From Chloroflexota bacterium (GTDB lineage Bacteria > Chloroflexota > Anaerolineae > Aggregatilineales > Phototrophicaceae), in the NCBI GenBank assembly GCA_016223085.1, contig JACRPS010000010.1, positions 248,001-312,000 on the forward strand: DNA of 64,000 nucleotides, read 5' to 3'. A program made the position numbers and the translations under genes. The notes below the pieces were generated by a model. It was not told where the DNA came from, made no database searches, and was given only the letters and a program-made list of their open reading frames with translations. Each line of letters opens with the position of its first letter. Positions within the stretch are counted from its first letter, which is position 1. Positions 7,780-15,402 of this stretch are shown piece by piece.

Positions 7780-8406
7780 ATGACTCTCCCCACCCGCAGC
7801 CATCTCCCCATTGCGCTGCCGCTGAACGTGACCGCGCCGGACGTGCTGCTGGAACGGCTGCGCGCCGGGGTTGGCGTTGGGTACGCGGCGACCTTAGGAT
7901 TGCTGAATCTGCGCGGGTACAACGCAGGGACACTCGTGCGGCAGGTGTACAGTACGGGAGTGGATACCGTTGGCGCGGTCGCCCGTGTGTCCGACGGCCT
8001 GCTGGCGTGGCTGCGGCGGGACGAACTCGTGCTGCTGTCGCCCGGCCTAGCAGATGCGCTCGACCGCCTGCAAGCCGCGTCCGCTGAATCCCTGCTGACG
8101 CTGACCGACCTGACTCACGGGCGCGGTTTCCTCGTGCTGGCTGGAGCGCGGGCGGCGGACGTGCTGCCGAAAGTGTGCAGCCTTAACTTTAGCGAGGCCG
8201 CGTTTCCCGACCATCGTGCGGCGCAGGCGATGCTGGCGAAGGTGCGGGCGCTCATCCTCCGTGCTGACATGGCGCAGCTTCCGGTGTATCACGTCATCGT
8301 AGACCGGTCGCTGGCGGCTTACGGGTGCGATGTGCTGCTCGACGCCGCGCAGGAATTTGACGGGGTGACGTTTGATTATAACGTGATTGAGGGTAACGTT
8401 CGGTAG
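7780..8406 (+). CDS. soxG: Sarcosine oxidase subunit gamma
   Basis: A 208-residue SoxG-like protein, the small gamma subunit that packs against alpha in heterotetrameric sarcosine oxidase and has a GcvT-related fold without catalytic residues. It is recognised by position after soxA, by length, and by segments such as LRRDELVLLSPG, LVLAGARAADVLPKVCSLNF and YHVIVDRSLAAYGCDVLLDA. ATG 7780 is chosen because GGAAGG lies eight bases upstream; the in-frame ATG at 7720 would translate the palindromic repeat. The TAG stop (8404-8406) is supplied by the first bases of the next palindromic repeat, so the original stop may have been displaced when the element arrived. Confidence 0.78.
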   Translation: MTLPTRSHLPIALPLNVTAPDVLLERLRAGVGVGYAATLGLLNLRGYNAGTLVRQVYSTGVDTVGAVARVSDGLLAWLRRDELVLLSPGLADALDRLQAASAESLLTLTDLTHGRGFLVLAGARAADVLPKVCSLNFSEAAFPDHRAAQAMLAKVRALILRADMAQLPVYHVIVDRSLAAYGCDVLLDAAQEFDGVTFDYNVIEGNVR

Positions 8407-8430
8407 GGGCACGGCATGCCGTGCCCCTAC
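8403..8430. repeat. GTAGGG palindromic repeat, copy 3
   Basis: A 28-base perfect palindrome: GTAGGGGCACGGCA followed by its exact complement. It is identical to copy 5 at 13000. Bases 8404-8406 form the stop codon of soxG. Confidence 0.85.
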
Positions 8431-8481
8431 TACACAAATCACAGTTGTGCCGGGATAAGATTGAGCGTTTGAGGGAAAAAC

Positions 8482-9807
8482 ATGCCGGTTTTACCGAAAT
8501 CCAAAAAGTTCGTGGTCATCGGCGCCGGGATGCACGGTCTGAGTACCGCATGGCATCTGGCGAAGGAACTGAAAGCGCGTGGCATAGGTTCTGGCGAGGA
8601 CATTGTGGTGCTGGACAAAACCAGCCCCGGCGCGGGCGCGTCCGGCATCGCCTGCGGGGTGATTCGCAACTTCTACTACCAGCCGGCGATGGGCGAGGTG
8701 ATGCGCGTCAGCGTCGAAGTGTGGGAGGAAAACGCGCAGGATTTGCACTATCACGGCGTCGGTTACATGGCGCTGGTCGGGCCGGTTCAGGACAGCGATT
8801 TGCAAAGCATTTACGAGCGGCAGCAGAAAAGCGGCTACCGTTCCGACCTGATCTGCGGCGAGCAGCAGGTGTATGATTACATGCGCGGCCTGTTCCCGGA
8901 CTGGAAGGCGCGCAGCCTGACCACCTGTCTGCACGAAAAACAGGGTGGGTTCGCCTTCAATATCTCGTCGGTGCTGGGGCTGGTGCGGAAGGTAGAAAGC
9001 GAAGGCGTGAGCATCCTGTCCGGCGTGGAGGTGACGGGCTTCACCCGCAGCGGCGATACGATCACTGCCGTGCAGACCCATCACGGCACGATTGAAACGG
9101 GACAGATCATCATTGGCGTCGGCCCCTGGATTAAAGGGCTGTGGACAATGCTCGGCCTGCCGAACACGATTGACATCCGCAAGCCGAACTGCGACGTGGT
9201 GAAAGACTGGCCGATGTGGACGTACTGGCGCTTGCAGGAGGGGGAAATCCGTGTCAACCCGGCAGAGTACGTCACCGCCGACGGCGCGTATCCACCTGTG
9301 ATTCACGTCGATTCGACCGAGCCGCTGATTTCCGACCGAACTGGGCAGGTGATTACGGACAAGCTGTGGGGCATTTACTTCAAGCGCGACAAACGCGGCG
9401 TGCAGGGCGGCGCGGTGCCGGACAATCTCGGCACGGACGCGCAGGTTGACCCCTACGGCCCGGACAGCCCGTATTACACGGTGAACGACGATTTCATTGA
9501 TTACTGGACTGCCGGGCTGGCACACTGCATGGATCGTTTCGAGGGTTGCAGCGCGGCCTATCACCGCGCGCCGTCCGGCGGGGTTGGCGCGTTCACAGCG
9601 GACAGCTTCCCGGTTTTTGACCGGATGCTGCCAAACGTATACGTGATCGCTGACAGCAATCATGGTTACAAGATGATCGGCGTCGGCAAGGAAGTGGCGC
9701 GCGTGCTGATGGGCGAACACAGCAGCGTGTTACATCCGTTCCGCTTCGCGCGCTTTGCCGAGGGCGATCTGCATCCCGTATCAAACAGCCCGTACCCCTG
9801 GAGTTGA
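8482..9807 (+). CDS. DAO-family FAD-dependent oxidoreductase
   Basis: 441 residues of the DAO flavoprotein family, with the dinucleotide motif FVVIGAGMHGLSTAWHLA at the N-terminus and the family C-terminal segment VYVIADSNHGYKMIGVGKEVARVL. It resembles single-subunit sarcosine or dimethylglycine-oxidising enzymes and SoxB, but is more distant from the soxB at 3108 than a duplicate would be, and lacks a GcvT domain. GAGGGA before the ATG supports the start. Placed after soxG and six bases before a URO-D-type gene, it could oxidise dimethylglycine or a related N-methyl amine upstream of sarcosine. The exact substrate cannot be read from sequence. Confidence 0.8.
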   Translation: MPVLPKSKKFVVIGAGMHGLSTAWHLAKELKARGIGSGEDIVVLDKTSPGAGASGIACGVIRNFYYQPAMGEVMRVSVEVWEENAQDLHYHGVGYMALVGPVQDSDLQSIYERQQKSGYRSDLICGEQQVYDYMRGLFPDWKARSLTTCLHEKQGGFAFNISSVLGLVRKVESEGVSILSGVEVTGFTRSGDTITAVQTHHGTIETGQIIIGVGPWIKGLWTMLGLPNTIDIRKPNCDVVKDWPMWTYWRLQEGEIRVNPAEYVTADGAYPPVIHVDSTEPLISDRTGQVITDKLWGIYFKRDKRGVQGGAVPDNLGTDAQVDPYGPDSPYYTVNDDFIDYWTAGLAHCMDRFEGCSAAYHRAPSGGVGAFTADSFPVFDRMLPNVYVIADSNHGYKMIGVGKEVARVLMGEHSSVLHPFRFARFAEGDLHPVSNSPYPWS

Positions 9808-9816
9808 TGCGCGTTG

Positions 9817-10857
9817 ATGAATATCCGCGAACGGCTGGAAGCGTTCTGGTCGGGCGAACGGCCTGACCAGATTCCCTACACGATTTACCAGTGGGAATGG
9901 CGGCATACCGCCGATGACCCGTGCTGGCCGAAGTTGTTCCGGCAGGGTTTGGGCGTGACATGGCACATCCCCACCACGCGGGAGATCATGCCCGGTGTGG
10001 AGGAGCAGATTGACCGTGCTTACCAGAACGGCGTCCTGCACGAACGGCGCACGCTGCGAACGCCAATCGGCGAAATCACCGAAACATATGTGGATGGCTG
10101 GCGGCAGAAGTACCTGCTGGAAACGGCGTCGGACTACGCTGTGATGACGTATATCGTCCGGCATACGTTTGTTGAGCCGGATTACGAGTCGTATCAGGCG
10201 CAGGTGGCGCAGTTGGGCGCGGAGGCCGTGCCGCTGGTGCATGTGCGCCGCACGCCGCTGCAAACGATTCTGGTAGATTACGCCGGGCAGGAGAATTTCG
10301 CCTATCAGGTGTTTGATCTGGCCGACGAGATGCAGGAACTGTACGATGCGCTGCTGGTGAACTTCCGCCGCACCATTGAGATCGTGGCGGAAGGGCCGGG
10401 GCGCTGTGTCTACATCCTCGAAAACCTGTCGGCGGACATGCTGGGGCCGGAACGCTACCGCCGCTGGCATCTGCCGGTGTACGAAGAACTGTTCCCAGTG
10501 TTACACGCGGCGGGCAAGGTCATCAGCACGCACTATGACGGCAAGCTGTCCACCTGCAAAGACCTGATCGCCCGCGCGCCGATGGACATCATTGAGTCAC
10601 TGACGCCGCCGCCGGAAGGTGACCTGACACTGGCGGAAGCGCGGGCGGCCTGGCCGGACAAGTGTTTCTGGTCGAACCTCAATATCGGCTGTTACGCGCT
10701 GCCCCCGGCAGAACTCAAGGCGCTGGTGCTAAACCGCGTGCAGCAGGCCGCGCCGGACGGGCGGCGGCTGGCGTTTGAAGTGTCGGAGCAGTTCCCGGCC
10801 AACTGGCGCGAATCGCTGGCGGTCGTGCTGGACGCGCTGCGCGAGACGCGGGCGTGA
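9817..10857 (+). CDS. Uroporphyrinogen decarboxylase (URO-D) family protein
   Basis: 346 residues with the URO-D fold seen in corrinoid-dependent methyltransferases (MtaA, CmuA, MtbA relatives) as well as in HemE. The segments VISTHYDGKLS and MDIIESLTPPPEGDLTLAEA fit uncharacterised members rather than HemE. Family members in amine loci transfer methyl groups to or from a corrinoid, so this one may be an auxiliary methyltransferase of the locus; no corrinoid protein is seen nearby. ATG 9817 is preferred over a TTG immediately before it; no strong ribosome site is visible, and translation may be coupled to the gene ending at 9807. It ends the rightward cluster, facing the radical SAM gene. A second URO-D protein occurs at 55261. 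Confidence 0.78.
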   Translation: MNIRERLEAFWSGERPDQIPYTIYQWEWRHTADDPCWPKLFRQGLGVTWHIPTTREIMPGVEEQIDRAYQNGVLHERRTLRTPIGEITETYVDGWRQKYLLETASDYAVMTYIVRHTFVEPDYESYQAQVAQLGAEAVPLVHVRRTPLQTILVDYAGQENFAYQVFDLADEMQELYDALLVNFRRTIEIVAEGPGRCVYILENLSADMLGPERYRRWHLPVYEELFPVLHAAGKVISTHYDGKLSTCKDLIARAPMDIIESLTPPPEGDLTLAEARAAWPDKCFWSNLNIGCYALPPAELKALVLNRVQQAAPDGRRLAFEVSEQFPANWRESLAVVLDALRETRA

Positions 10858-10888
10858 TTCGTTGAATGGGAGAGAATGAGGAAGATAG

Positions 10889-10917
10889 GTAGGGGCGAAC
10901 CGTCGGTTCGCCCCTAC
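10889..10917. repeat. GTAGGG palindromic repeat, copy 4
   Basis: GTAGGGGCGAACC and GGTTCGCCCCTAC, perfect 13-bp arms around GTC, between two convergent genes. Like copy 2 it is followed by AAAAAC. With no T-run on either strand it is at best a weak terminator. Confidence 0.8.
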
Positions 10918-10958
10918 AAAAACCCATTACCAATTTAAGCGTCAAGAACCATCGGGAG

Positions 10959-12890
10959 TTACCCCACCAGCACGACGTTCGGCGCTCGCTCGCCGCTGTC
11001 ACTGGCGCGTTTGCGGTCTGACACTGGTTTTACCGGCGGGCATTCCCACGCCATTGGCTCGGTTTGGGCGCGCAGGTCTTTAAACTTCGGCAGGATGCCA
11101 CAGGCAAAACAGCGGTCGCGGCAGTCCACACGCGTTTCGCCCTTCAGGCTCATCAGGTAGTCTTCCTTCAGGAATTTTTTGTGTACGGCGGCGTCAATGT
11201 GATCCCAGGGGAATACCTCGTCTATGTCTCGTTCGCGGTGGGTATAGAACCAGGGCGTTAAACCCGCTTCCTCAAAGGCTTGCAGCCAACGGTCATGATG
11301 GTGCTCGCTGTCCCAGGCGTCGAACTTGCAGCCCAGTTCCCAGGCGCGGTAAATGACGCGCCCCAGCCGTCGGTCGCCCCGGCTGAGGAAGCCTTCAAAC
11401 TCGCTCGACTCCACGTCGTTCCAGCGCAAATGCAGGCCGTGACCGCGTAGCTGCTCCATCAGCATTTTCTGTTTCTGTTGCACCATGTCGCGGGTGTCCT
11501 GCGGCACCCACTGGAACGGCGTGTGCGGCTTGGGGATGAAGGTGCTGACGCCGATGTTGACGTTGGCCTTGCCACCCAGCAGCTTGCGGCCTTCTGCCAG
11601 CACGGCCTTACACAGGTTGATGATCGCCTGCACGTCGTCCAGCGTTTCTTCCGGGTGGCCGATCATGAAGTAAAACTTGATCGTGCGCCAGCCGCGCGAG
11701 TACACGGCGCGGGCGGTGTCCAACACCTGCTCGTCCGGCACGTATTTGTTGATGAGCGCGCGCATCTTCTCGGTGGCCGCTTCCGGCGCGAAGGTGAAAC
11801 CGCTGCGGCGCGTGTCGCCCAGCTTGTCCAGCAGGTCGGCGCTGGCGCTTTCGATACGCAGACTGGGCAGGCTGAGGCTGAGGCCGGAATCGTGATACTG
11901 CTCGTGGATGGCGTCTACCAGTTCGTGCACGTAGACGTAATCCGACGACGACAGGCTGAGCAGGCTGATCTCCTCGAAGCCGGTGTTGGCGATAATTTCG
12001 CCAATCGCCTGCATCACTTCCGGCACGGGACGCTCGCGCACCGGGCGCGTAATCATGCCGGCGTGGCAGAAGCGGCAGCCGCGCGTGCAGCCGCGCATGA
12101 TCTCGATAGGCGCGCGGTTGTGTACCGTGTCAATGTTTGGCACGAGGAAGCGTGTGAACGGCTGGGGCAGCACCGGCACGATGCGTTTGAGCACCCGCGC
12201 TGGGACTTCCGGCGTGTTCGGCCTGACCTCCGCCACCGTACCGTCATCATGATAGGCAACGTCGTAGAAGCGCGGCACATACATACCCTGAATCGCGGCA
12301 ATCGCGCGGAGCTGCTCGTCCCGGTTGTGACCGCGTAGGGCCTGGAGCGTCCGGGCGACTTCGACGATGATTTCTTCGCCTTCACCGATCACAAAGGCGT
12401 CAATAAAATCGGCCATCGGTTCGGGGTTGTAACAGGCGTGGCCGCCCGCGATCACCAGTGGATACGACTCGTCGCGGTCACGGCTGTGGACCGGCATCCC
12501 GGCCAGATCGAGCAGATTTAGGACATTGGTGTAAAGCTGCTCATACGGTAAACTCACGCCGATCAAATCAAAGTCGCGGATGCGGTGCTTGCTTTCAAGC
12601 GAATATAGCGGGATGTCGTGCTGGCGCATCAGGGCTTCCAGGTCAACCCAGGGGCTGAAGACTCGCTCCGCCAGCATATCCGGCTGGTTGTTGATCTGCT
12701 CATACAGCAGCATGATACCCAGGTTCGACATGCCGATGTCATAGATGTCGGGGAAGGCGAGCGCCACTTTAAAATCGGTGCTGTCCCAGTTCTTCACGAC
12801 GCTGTTATATTCACCGCCAACGTACCGACCGGGCTTGGTGACCTGGAGCAGGATACGGTCAAGCTGGCGTTCGATCTGGTCAGGGCGCAT
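10959..12890 (-). CDS. B12-binding radical SAM protein (TIGR03960 type)
   Basis: 643 residues. The N-terminal half is a cobalamin-binding-like domain (FPDIYDIGMSNLG, GHACYNPEPMADFIDAFVIGEGE), followed by a radical SAM domain with C268-x3-C272-x2-C275 (CTRGCRFCHAG). It ends with a Cys-containing tail, RDRCFACGILPKF. This is the TIGR03960 family, which usually sits next to or fused with a DUF2344 protein; here that partner is at 28825, about 16 kb away. The family's reaction is not established to my knowledge. The start at 12890 is chosen because GGAAGGAAG precedes it; an in-frame ATG at 12905 would use that ribosome site as codons. Confidence 0.9.
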   Translation of the reverse strand: MRPDQIERQLDRILLQVTKPGRYVGGEYNSVVKNWDSTDFKVALAFPDIYDIGMSNLGIMLLYEQINNQPDMLAERVFSPWVDLEALMRQHDIPLYSLESKHRIRDFDLIGVSLPYEQLYTNVLNLLDLAGMPVHSRDRDESYPLVIAGGHACYNPEPMADFIDAFVIGEGEEIIVEVARTLQALRGHNRDEQLRAIAAIQGMYVPRFYDVAYHDDGTVAEVRPNTPEVPARVLKRIVPVLPQPFTRFLVPNIDTVHNRAPIEIMRGCTRGCRFCHAGMITRPVRERPVPEVMQAIGEIIANTGFEEISLLSLSSSDYVYVHELVDAIHEQYHDSGLSLSLPSLRIESASADLLDKLGDTRRSGFTFAPEAATEKMRALINKYVPDEQVLDTARAVYSRGWRTIKFYFMIGHPEETLDDVQAIINLCKAVLAEGRKLLGGKANVNIGVSTFIPKPHTPFQWVPQDTRDMVQQKQKMLMEQLRGHGLHLRWNDVESSEFEGFLSRGDRRLGRVIYRAWELGCKFDAWDSEHHHDRWLQAFEEAGLTPWFYTHRERDIDEVFPWDHIDAAVHKKFLKEDYLMSLKGETRVDCRDRCFACGILPKFKDLRAQTEPMAWECPPVKPVSDRKRASDSGERAPNVVLVG

Positions 12891-12931
12891 GAGACTTCCT
12901 TCCATGACCTATTTCGCTGACAGGGATGAAC

Positions 12932-12937
12932 ATTATA
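12932..12937 (-). promoter_or_regulatory. -10 element of the radical SAM gene
   Basis: TATAAT on the minus strand, about 40 bases before the chosen start at 12890. No good -35 is seen 16-19 bases upstream. Confidence 0.4.
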
Positions 12938-12999
12938 ACGGCAATCGTCTGGTGAGGGTAGTTGTAATGGGAGCGCGGAGTGGTGAAGCCTGTGGGCAT

Positions 13000-13027
13000 G
13001 TAGGGGCACGGCATGCCGTGCCCCTAC
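13000..13027. repeat. GTAGGG palindromic repeat, copy 5
   Basis: A 28-base perfect palindrome identical to copy 3, in the gap between divergent genes. Confidence 0.85.
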
Positions 13028-13211
13028 GCCAAATGTCCTCACAATTCCCCACTTCCTGCGGTCAGACCATCCCGCCCAGTGGATCTTCCGTACTATTCCT
13101 CTTGCTGGCTTCTGGCGCGAACGGTGTTTCTGGTGCTAATCTGGGATATAAGCCGGTGGTGGCGTGGCATGTAATGATGGAAAACCTGAGTGCGTTACCA
13201 AAGGTGAGGCC

Positions 13212-13712
13212 ATGAACGCTGATATGATTCGCATGCTGTTTGATTATAACTATGGCGCACACCGCCGTCTGTGGGACAGCATCGTGTGCCTGACGGACGA
13301 ACAGTTCACGCAGGAAGTGGATTATTCCATCGGCTCGGTTCGCAACCACATGATTCACCTGATGAATACTGATTTGCGCTGGCTGGCACGGCTGCAAAAT
13401 GCGCCCTTGCCGGAACGGCTGCTCGAAGCGGACTTCACGACAATAGAAGTTGCCCGCCGCCGGTGGTCGCAGGTGGAGGCGGCCATGCTGGACTATGCTG
13501 CCGGGCTGCGGGATGAACAGCTAAACGACATCATTCACTACGATATGCCGCATCGGGGCGGGGCGAAAAGCGATCCGCGCTGGCAGATTCTGGTCCACCT
13601 TGTCAATCACGGCACCGATCACCGGGCGCAGGTGCTGCCCATCCTGCACCGGATGGGTGCGCCAACGTTTGAGCAGGATTTGATGATTTATCTGTGGGGC
13701 AAAGGACAATAA
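13212..13712 (+). CDS. DinB-family putative metal-dependent protein
   Basis: 166 residues of the DinB/YfiT four-helix-bundle superfamily. Three possible metal histidines are placed as in the family: one in VRNHMIHLMNTDLRWL and two in HLVNHGTDHRAQVL. Members include thiol-dependent transferases (bacillithiol or mycothiol S-transferases) and many of unknown function. The start at ATG 13212 has AAAGGTGAGG before it and gives the typical beginning MNADMIRMLFDYNYGAHRRL; an in-frame start at 13164 has no such support. It lies four bases before a roadblock-domain gene, so the two are probably cotranscribed. Confidence 0.82.
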   Translation: MNADMIRMLFDYNYGAHRRLWDSIVCLTDEQFTQEVDYSIGSVRNHMIHLMNTDLRWLARLQNAPLPERLLEADFTTIEVARRRWSQVEAAMLDYAAGLRDEQLNDIIHYDMPHRGGAKSDPRWQILVHLVNHGTDHRAQVLPILHRMGAPTFEQDLMIYLWGKGQ

Positions 13713-13716
13713 CCGT

Positions 13717-14175
13717 ATGGATTGGTTCGACCGGCTGGTTGGCAACCGGCACATCGAAGCCGTGATTCTGACCAACAATCAGGGGCATTTGCTGCGGTCG
13801 TCGCGGTTGCTCGGCGGCGAAGACGAGGTGCTGCCGTCCATGCTGCAGGCGATGGAGGTGCTGGCGCAGACGCTGACGGCGGAGTTTGGCTGTGGCGAGG
13901 CGCGCATGATCCACGTGGCAACGGAAATGGGCCATCTGATGCTGTTCCCGCTGCTGAATTCCACCTATTTTCTGGTGATGCTGACCGACCGAAACGTGCC
14001 GCTGGCGCTCGTGCTGGTGGAAGTGGACCGTATTCTGCGTAAGCTGACACTGGACGATCTCGCGGCATACGAGCGACCGGCGCTACTGCCGGAAGAGTCC
14101 GGGGATATGGAGGCCCAGGAAATTATCGAAGCGGTTGAGGCCTGGCTGCGCCGCCGCCCATCTGATAGTAATTAA
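13717..14175 (+). CDS. Roadblock/LC7-like small protein
   Basis: 152 residues. The pattern HIEAVILTNNQGHLLRSSRL followed by alternating strands and helices (ARMIHVATEMGHLMLFPL, YFLVMLTDRNVPLALV) is that of the roadblock/LC7 (longin-like) fold, which in bacteria regulates small Ras-like GTPases or polarity systems. No MglA-like GTPase is in this window. The acidic C-terminal tail (SGDMEAQEIIEAVEAWL) is a predicted helix. It follows the DinB gene by four bases. The fold call is by eye and needs a profile comparison. Confidence 0.65.
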   Translation: MDWFDRLVGNRHIEAVILTNNQGHLLRSSRLLGGEDEVLPSMLQAMEVLAQTLTAEFGCGEARMIHVATEMGHLMLFPLLNSTYFLVMLTDRNVPLALVLVEVDRILRKLTLDDLAAYERPALLPEESGDMEAQEIIEAVEAWLRRRPSDSN

Positions 14176-14228
14176 GTCCTGATTTTACTGTTTTCACGCA
14201 ATCCCCCGTGCAGTATTAATTTTCGTTA

Positions 14229-14237
14229 TGTTATAAT
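14229..14237 (+). promoter_or_regulatory. Extended -10 promoter of the C2H2 protein gene
   Basis: TGTTATAAT (14229-14237) is a TGN-extended -10. No good -35 is seen. The predicted start near 14244 leaves a leader of about 45 bases. Confidence 0.5.
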
Positions 14238-14260
14238 CTGATTAGTATCGTTTTTTGTCG

Positions 14261-14278
14261 GTTGTCTAACCTGACAAC
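14261..14278 (+). promoter_or_regulatory. Leader hairpin next to the ribosome site of the C2H2 gene
   Basis: GTTGTC and GACAAC flank TAACCT, a perfect 6-bp hairpin ending one base before the GGGAG ribosome site (14279-14283). It could modulate translation or act as a DNA operator. Confidence 0.4.
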
Positions 14279-14289
14279 GGGAGAATGTC

Positions 14290-14475
14290 GTGAGCAACGC
14301 GCGACCGTCTCAACTGCCGGAAGAAAAGGCTACCAAGTCTGAAACCCCTCAGTGCCCGTACTGCCAGCGGCACTTCCGCACGCTGGACGATCTGACTTTC
14401 CACATCGTCACCCGTCACACCCAGAGTGGCAAAACGACTGGGCTGGCTCAAGCTGCCAGCGCGGGAAGCGGTTAA
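14290..14475 (+). CDS. Small protein with one C2H2 zinc finger
   Basis: 61 residues starting at GTG 14290, six bases after GGGAG. Residues 22-43 form CPYCQRHFRTLDDLTFHIV followed by TRH, i.e. C-x2-C-x12-H-x4-H with the F and L of a classical C2H2 finger. Flanks are hydrophilic (SQLPEEKATKSETPQ before, a Gly/Ser/Ala tail after). Single-finger C2H2 proteins are uncommon in bacteria; they may bind DNA, RNA or protein. It has its own promoter and a leader hairpin and stands alone between the roadblock gene and a convergent kinase gene. Function unknown. Confidence 0.72.
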   Translation: MSNARPSQLPEEKATKSETPQCPYCQRHFRTLDDLTFHIVTRHTQSGKTTGLAQAASAGSG

Positions 14476-14490
14476 CCTTCATTCCCGTAA

Positions 14491-15402
14491 TCATCGGTTC
14501 GAGAGCAGATATTTCAACCGTTGATCGCGCTCCTGAACGCTGATCTGTGTCACGTCCAGCACACCAACGTGTTCGATGCAGAACGAGGCGGCAACCGCGC
14601 CCATCGCACCGGCTTCGGCCAAACGCTTTCCCTGTACCATCCCCAATAAAAAAGCGCCACAGTAGGTATTGCCCGCGCCGGTCTGATCTATGATTTGTTT
14701 CACTGGATACGTTCCGACAGCCACCCGTTCACCGGAAGCCCGGCTGCCCACGAGTGACCCCCGCGCGCCCAGCCGCAGTGCGACGACGTTTGCGCCATCC
14801 TCAAACAGCATGTCCAGCAGTTCATCGGGCGACAAATTCCCGTAAATGGCGCTGGCTTCGGCCCGATTGGGCGAAACGATGTCCACGCGGCCTGTCTGTA
14901 ACACCTCACGGAGCTGCTTCCGACAGCCGGGCAGCATCACCTGCTGCAGCGGCTCCCACAGGATGAGGCCGGGTAGCACGTCCAGCCAGGCGCGTATTCC
15001 GTCGAAGCCTTGCAGCAGATAAAACCCCGTGCTGGTTTGATATTCTGACGGAAAGTGCTCTGGCTGCGCCCCCTGCGTGAAGGGTTCGATCTCCCGCACG
15101 CGGTAGAGTTCGCGGCGCGTGCCGTCGTCCTCAAAAATCTGCCAGGCGCGCATTTGGGGCAGCGGTAGTTCGCGGAGGCCGGTGGTATCCAGATGCTGTT
15201 CCAGCCGGGCGCGGGCGGTCTCCGGCAAGCCCTGTCCGGTCACGGCCACGATGCCGGGGCGCTCGCTCCACAGCGCCGCGCCCATCAGCGCATGGACAAC
15301 CCCGCCGCCAAGCTGTCCCATGTAGGTCTGACCGGTTGGCAGCACAATGTCGTCAATAAACACCGCGCCAATGCCCACCAGCCGAGGCGCAGTATTCGTC
15401 AT
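14491..15402 (-). CDS. PfkB-family carbohydrate kinase, catalytic Asp replaced
   Basis: 303 residues of the ribokinase/PfkB family: N-terminal GIGAVFIDDIVLPTG, sugar-binding MGQLGGGVVHALMGAALWS, and the C-terminal signature region IIDQTGAGNTYCGAFLLG. In most members this signature is GAGD and the Asp is the catalytic base; here it is Asn. The start overlaps the end of psuG by four bases (15399-15402), so the pair is translationally coupled. In other bacteria psuG pairs with the PfkB kinase PsuK, which phosphorylates pseudouridine, and this is the natural role to propose. The Asn either means an altered mechanism, as in fungal Mak32-like members with GGGN, or loss of kinase activity. Confidence 0.8.
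   Translation of the reverse strand: MTNTAPRLVGIGAVFIDDIVLPTGQTYMGQLGGGVVHALMGAALWSERPGIVAVTGQGLPETARARLEQHLDTTGLRELPLPQMRAWQIFEDDGTRRELYRVREIEPFTQGAQPEHFPSEYQTSTGFYLLQGFDGIRAWLDVLPGLILWEPLQQVMLPGCRKQLREVLQTGRVDIVSPNRAEASAIYGNLSPDELLDMLFEDGANVVALRLGARGSLVGSRASGERVAVGTYPVKQIIDQTGAGNTYCGAFLLGMVQGKRLAEAGAMGAVAASFCIEHVGVLDVTQISVQERDQRLKYLLSNR

Larger units (their letters stand above)
12891..13211. other. 320-base gap between divergent genes
   Basis: No gene is seen. It contains the radical SAM promoter element (12932-12937) and palindromic repeat copy 5 (13000-13027). The remaining 180 bases before the DinB gene show no clear promoter or structure. Confidence 0.6.

Noticed and set aside
10889-10917. 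GTAGGG palindromes as ordinary rho-independent terminators
   Set aside because: Most copies lack a following T-run on either strand, several lie in leaders or upstream of genes, and true terminators with T-runs exist separately (16403, 35187, 48027).
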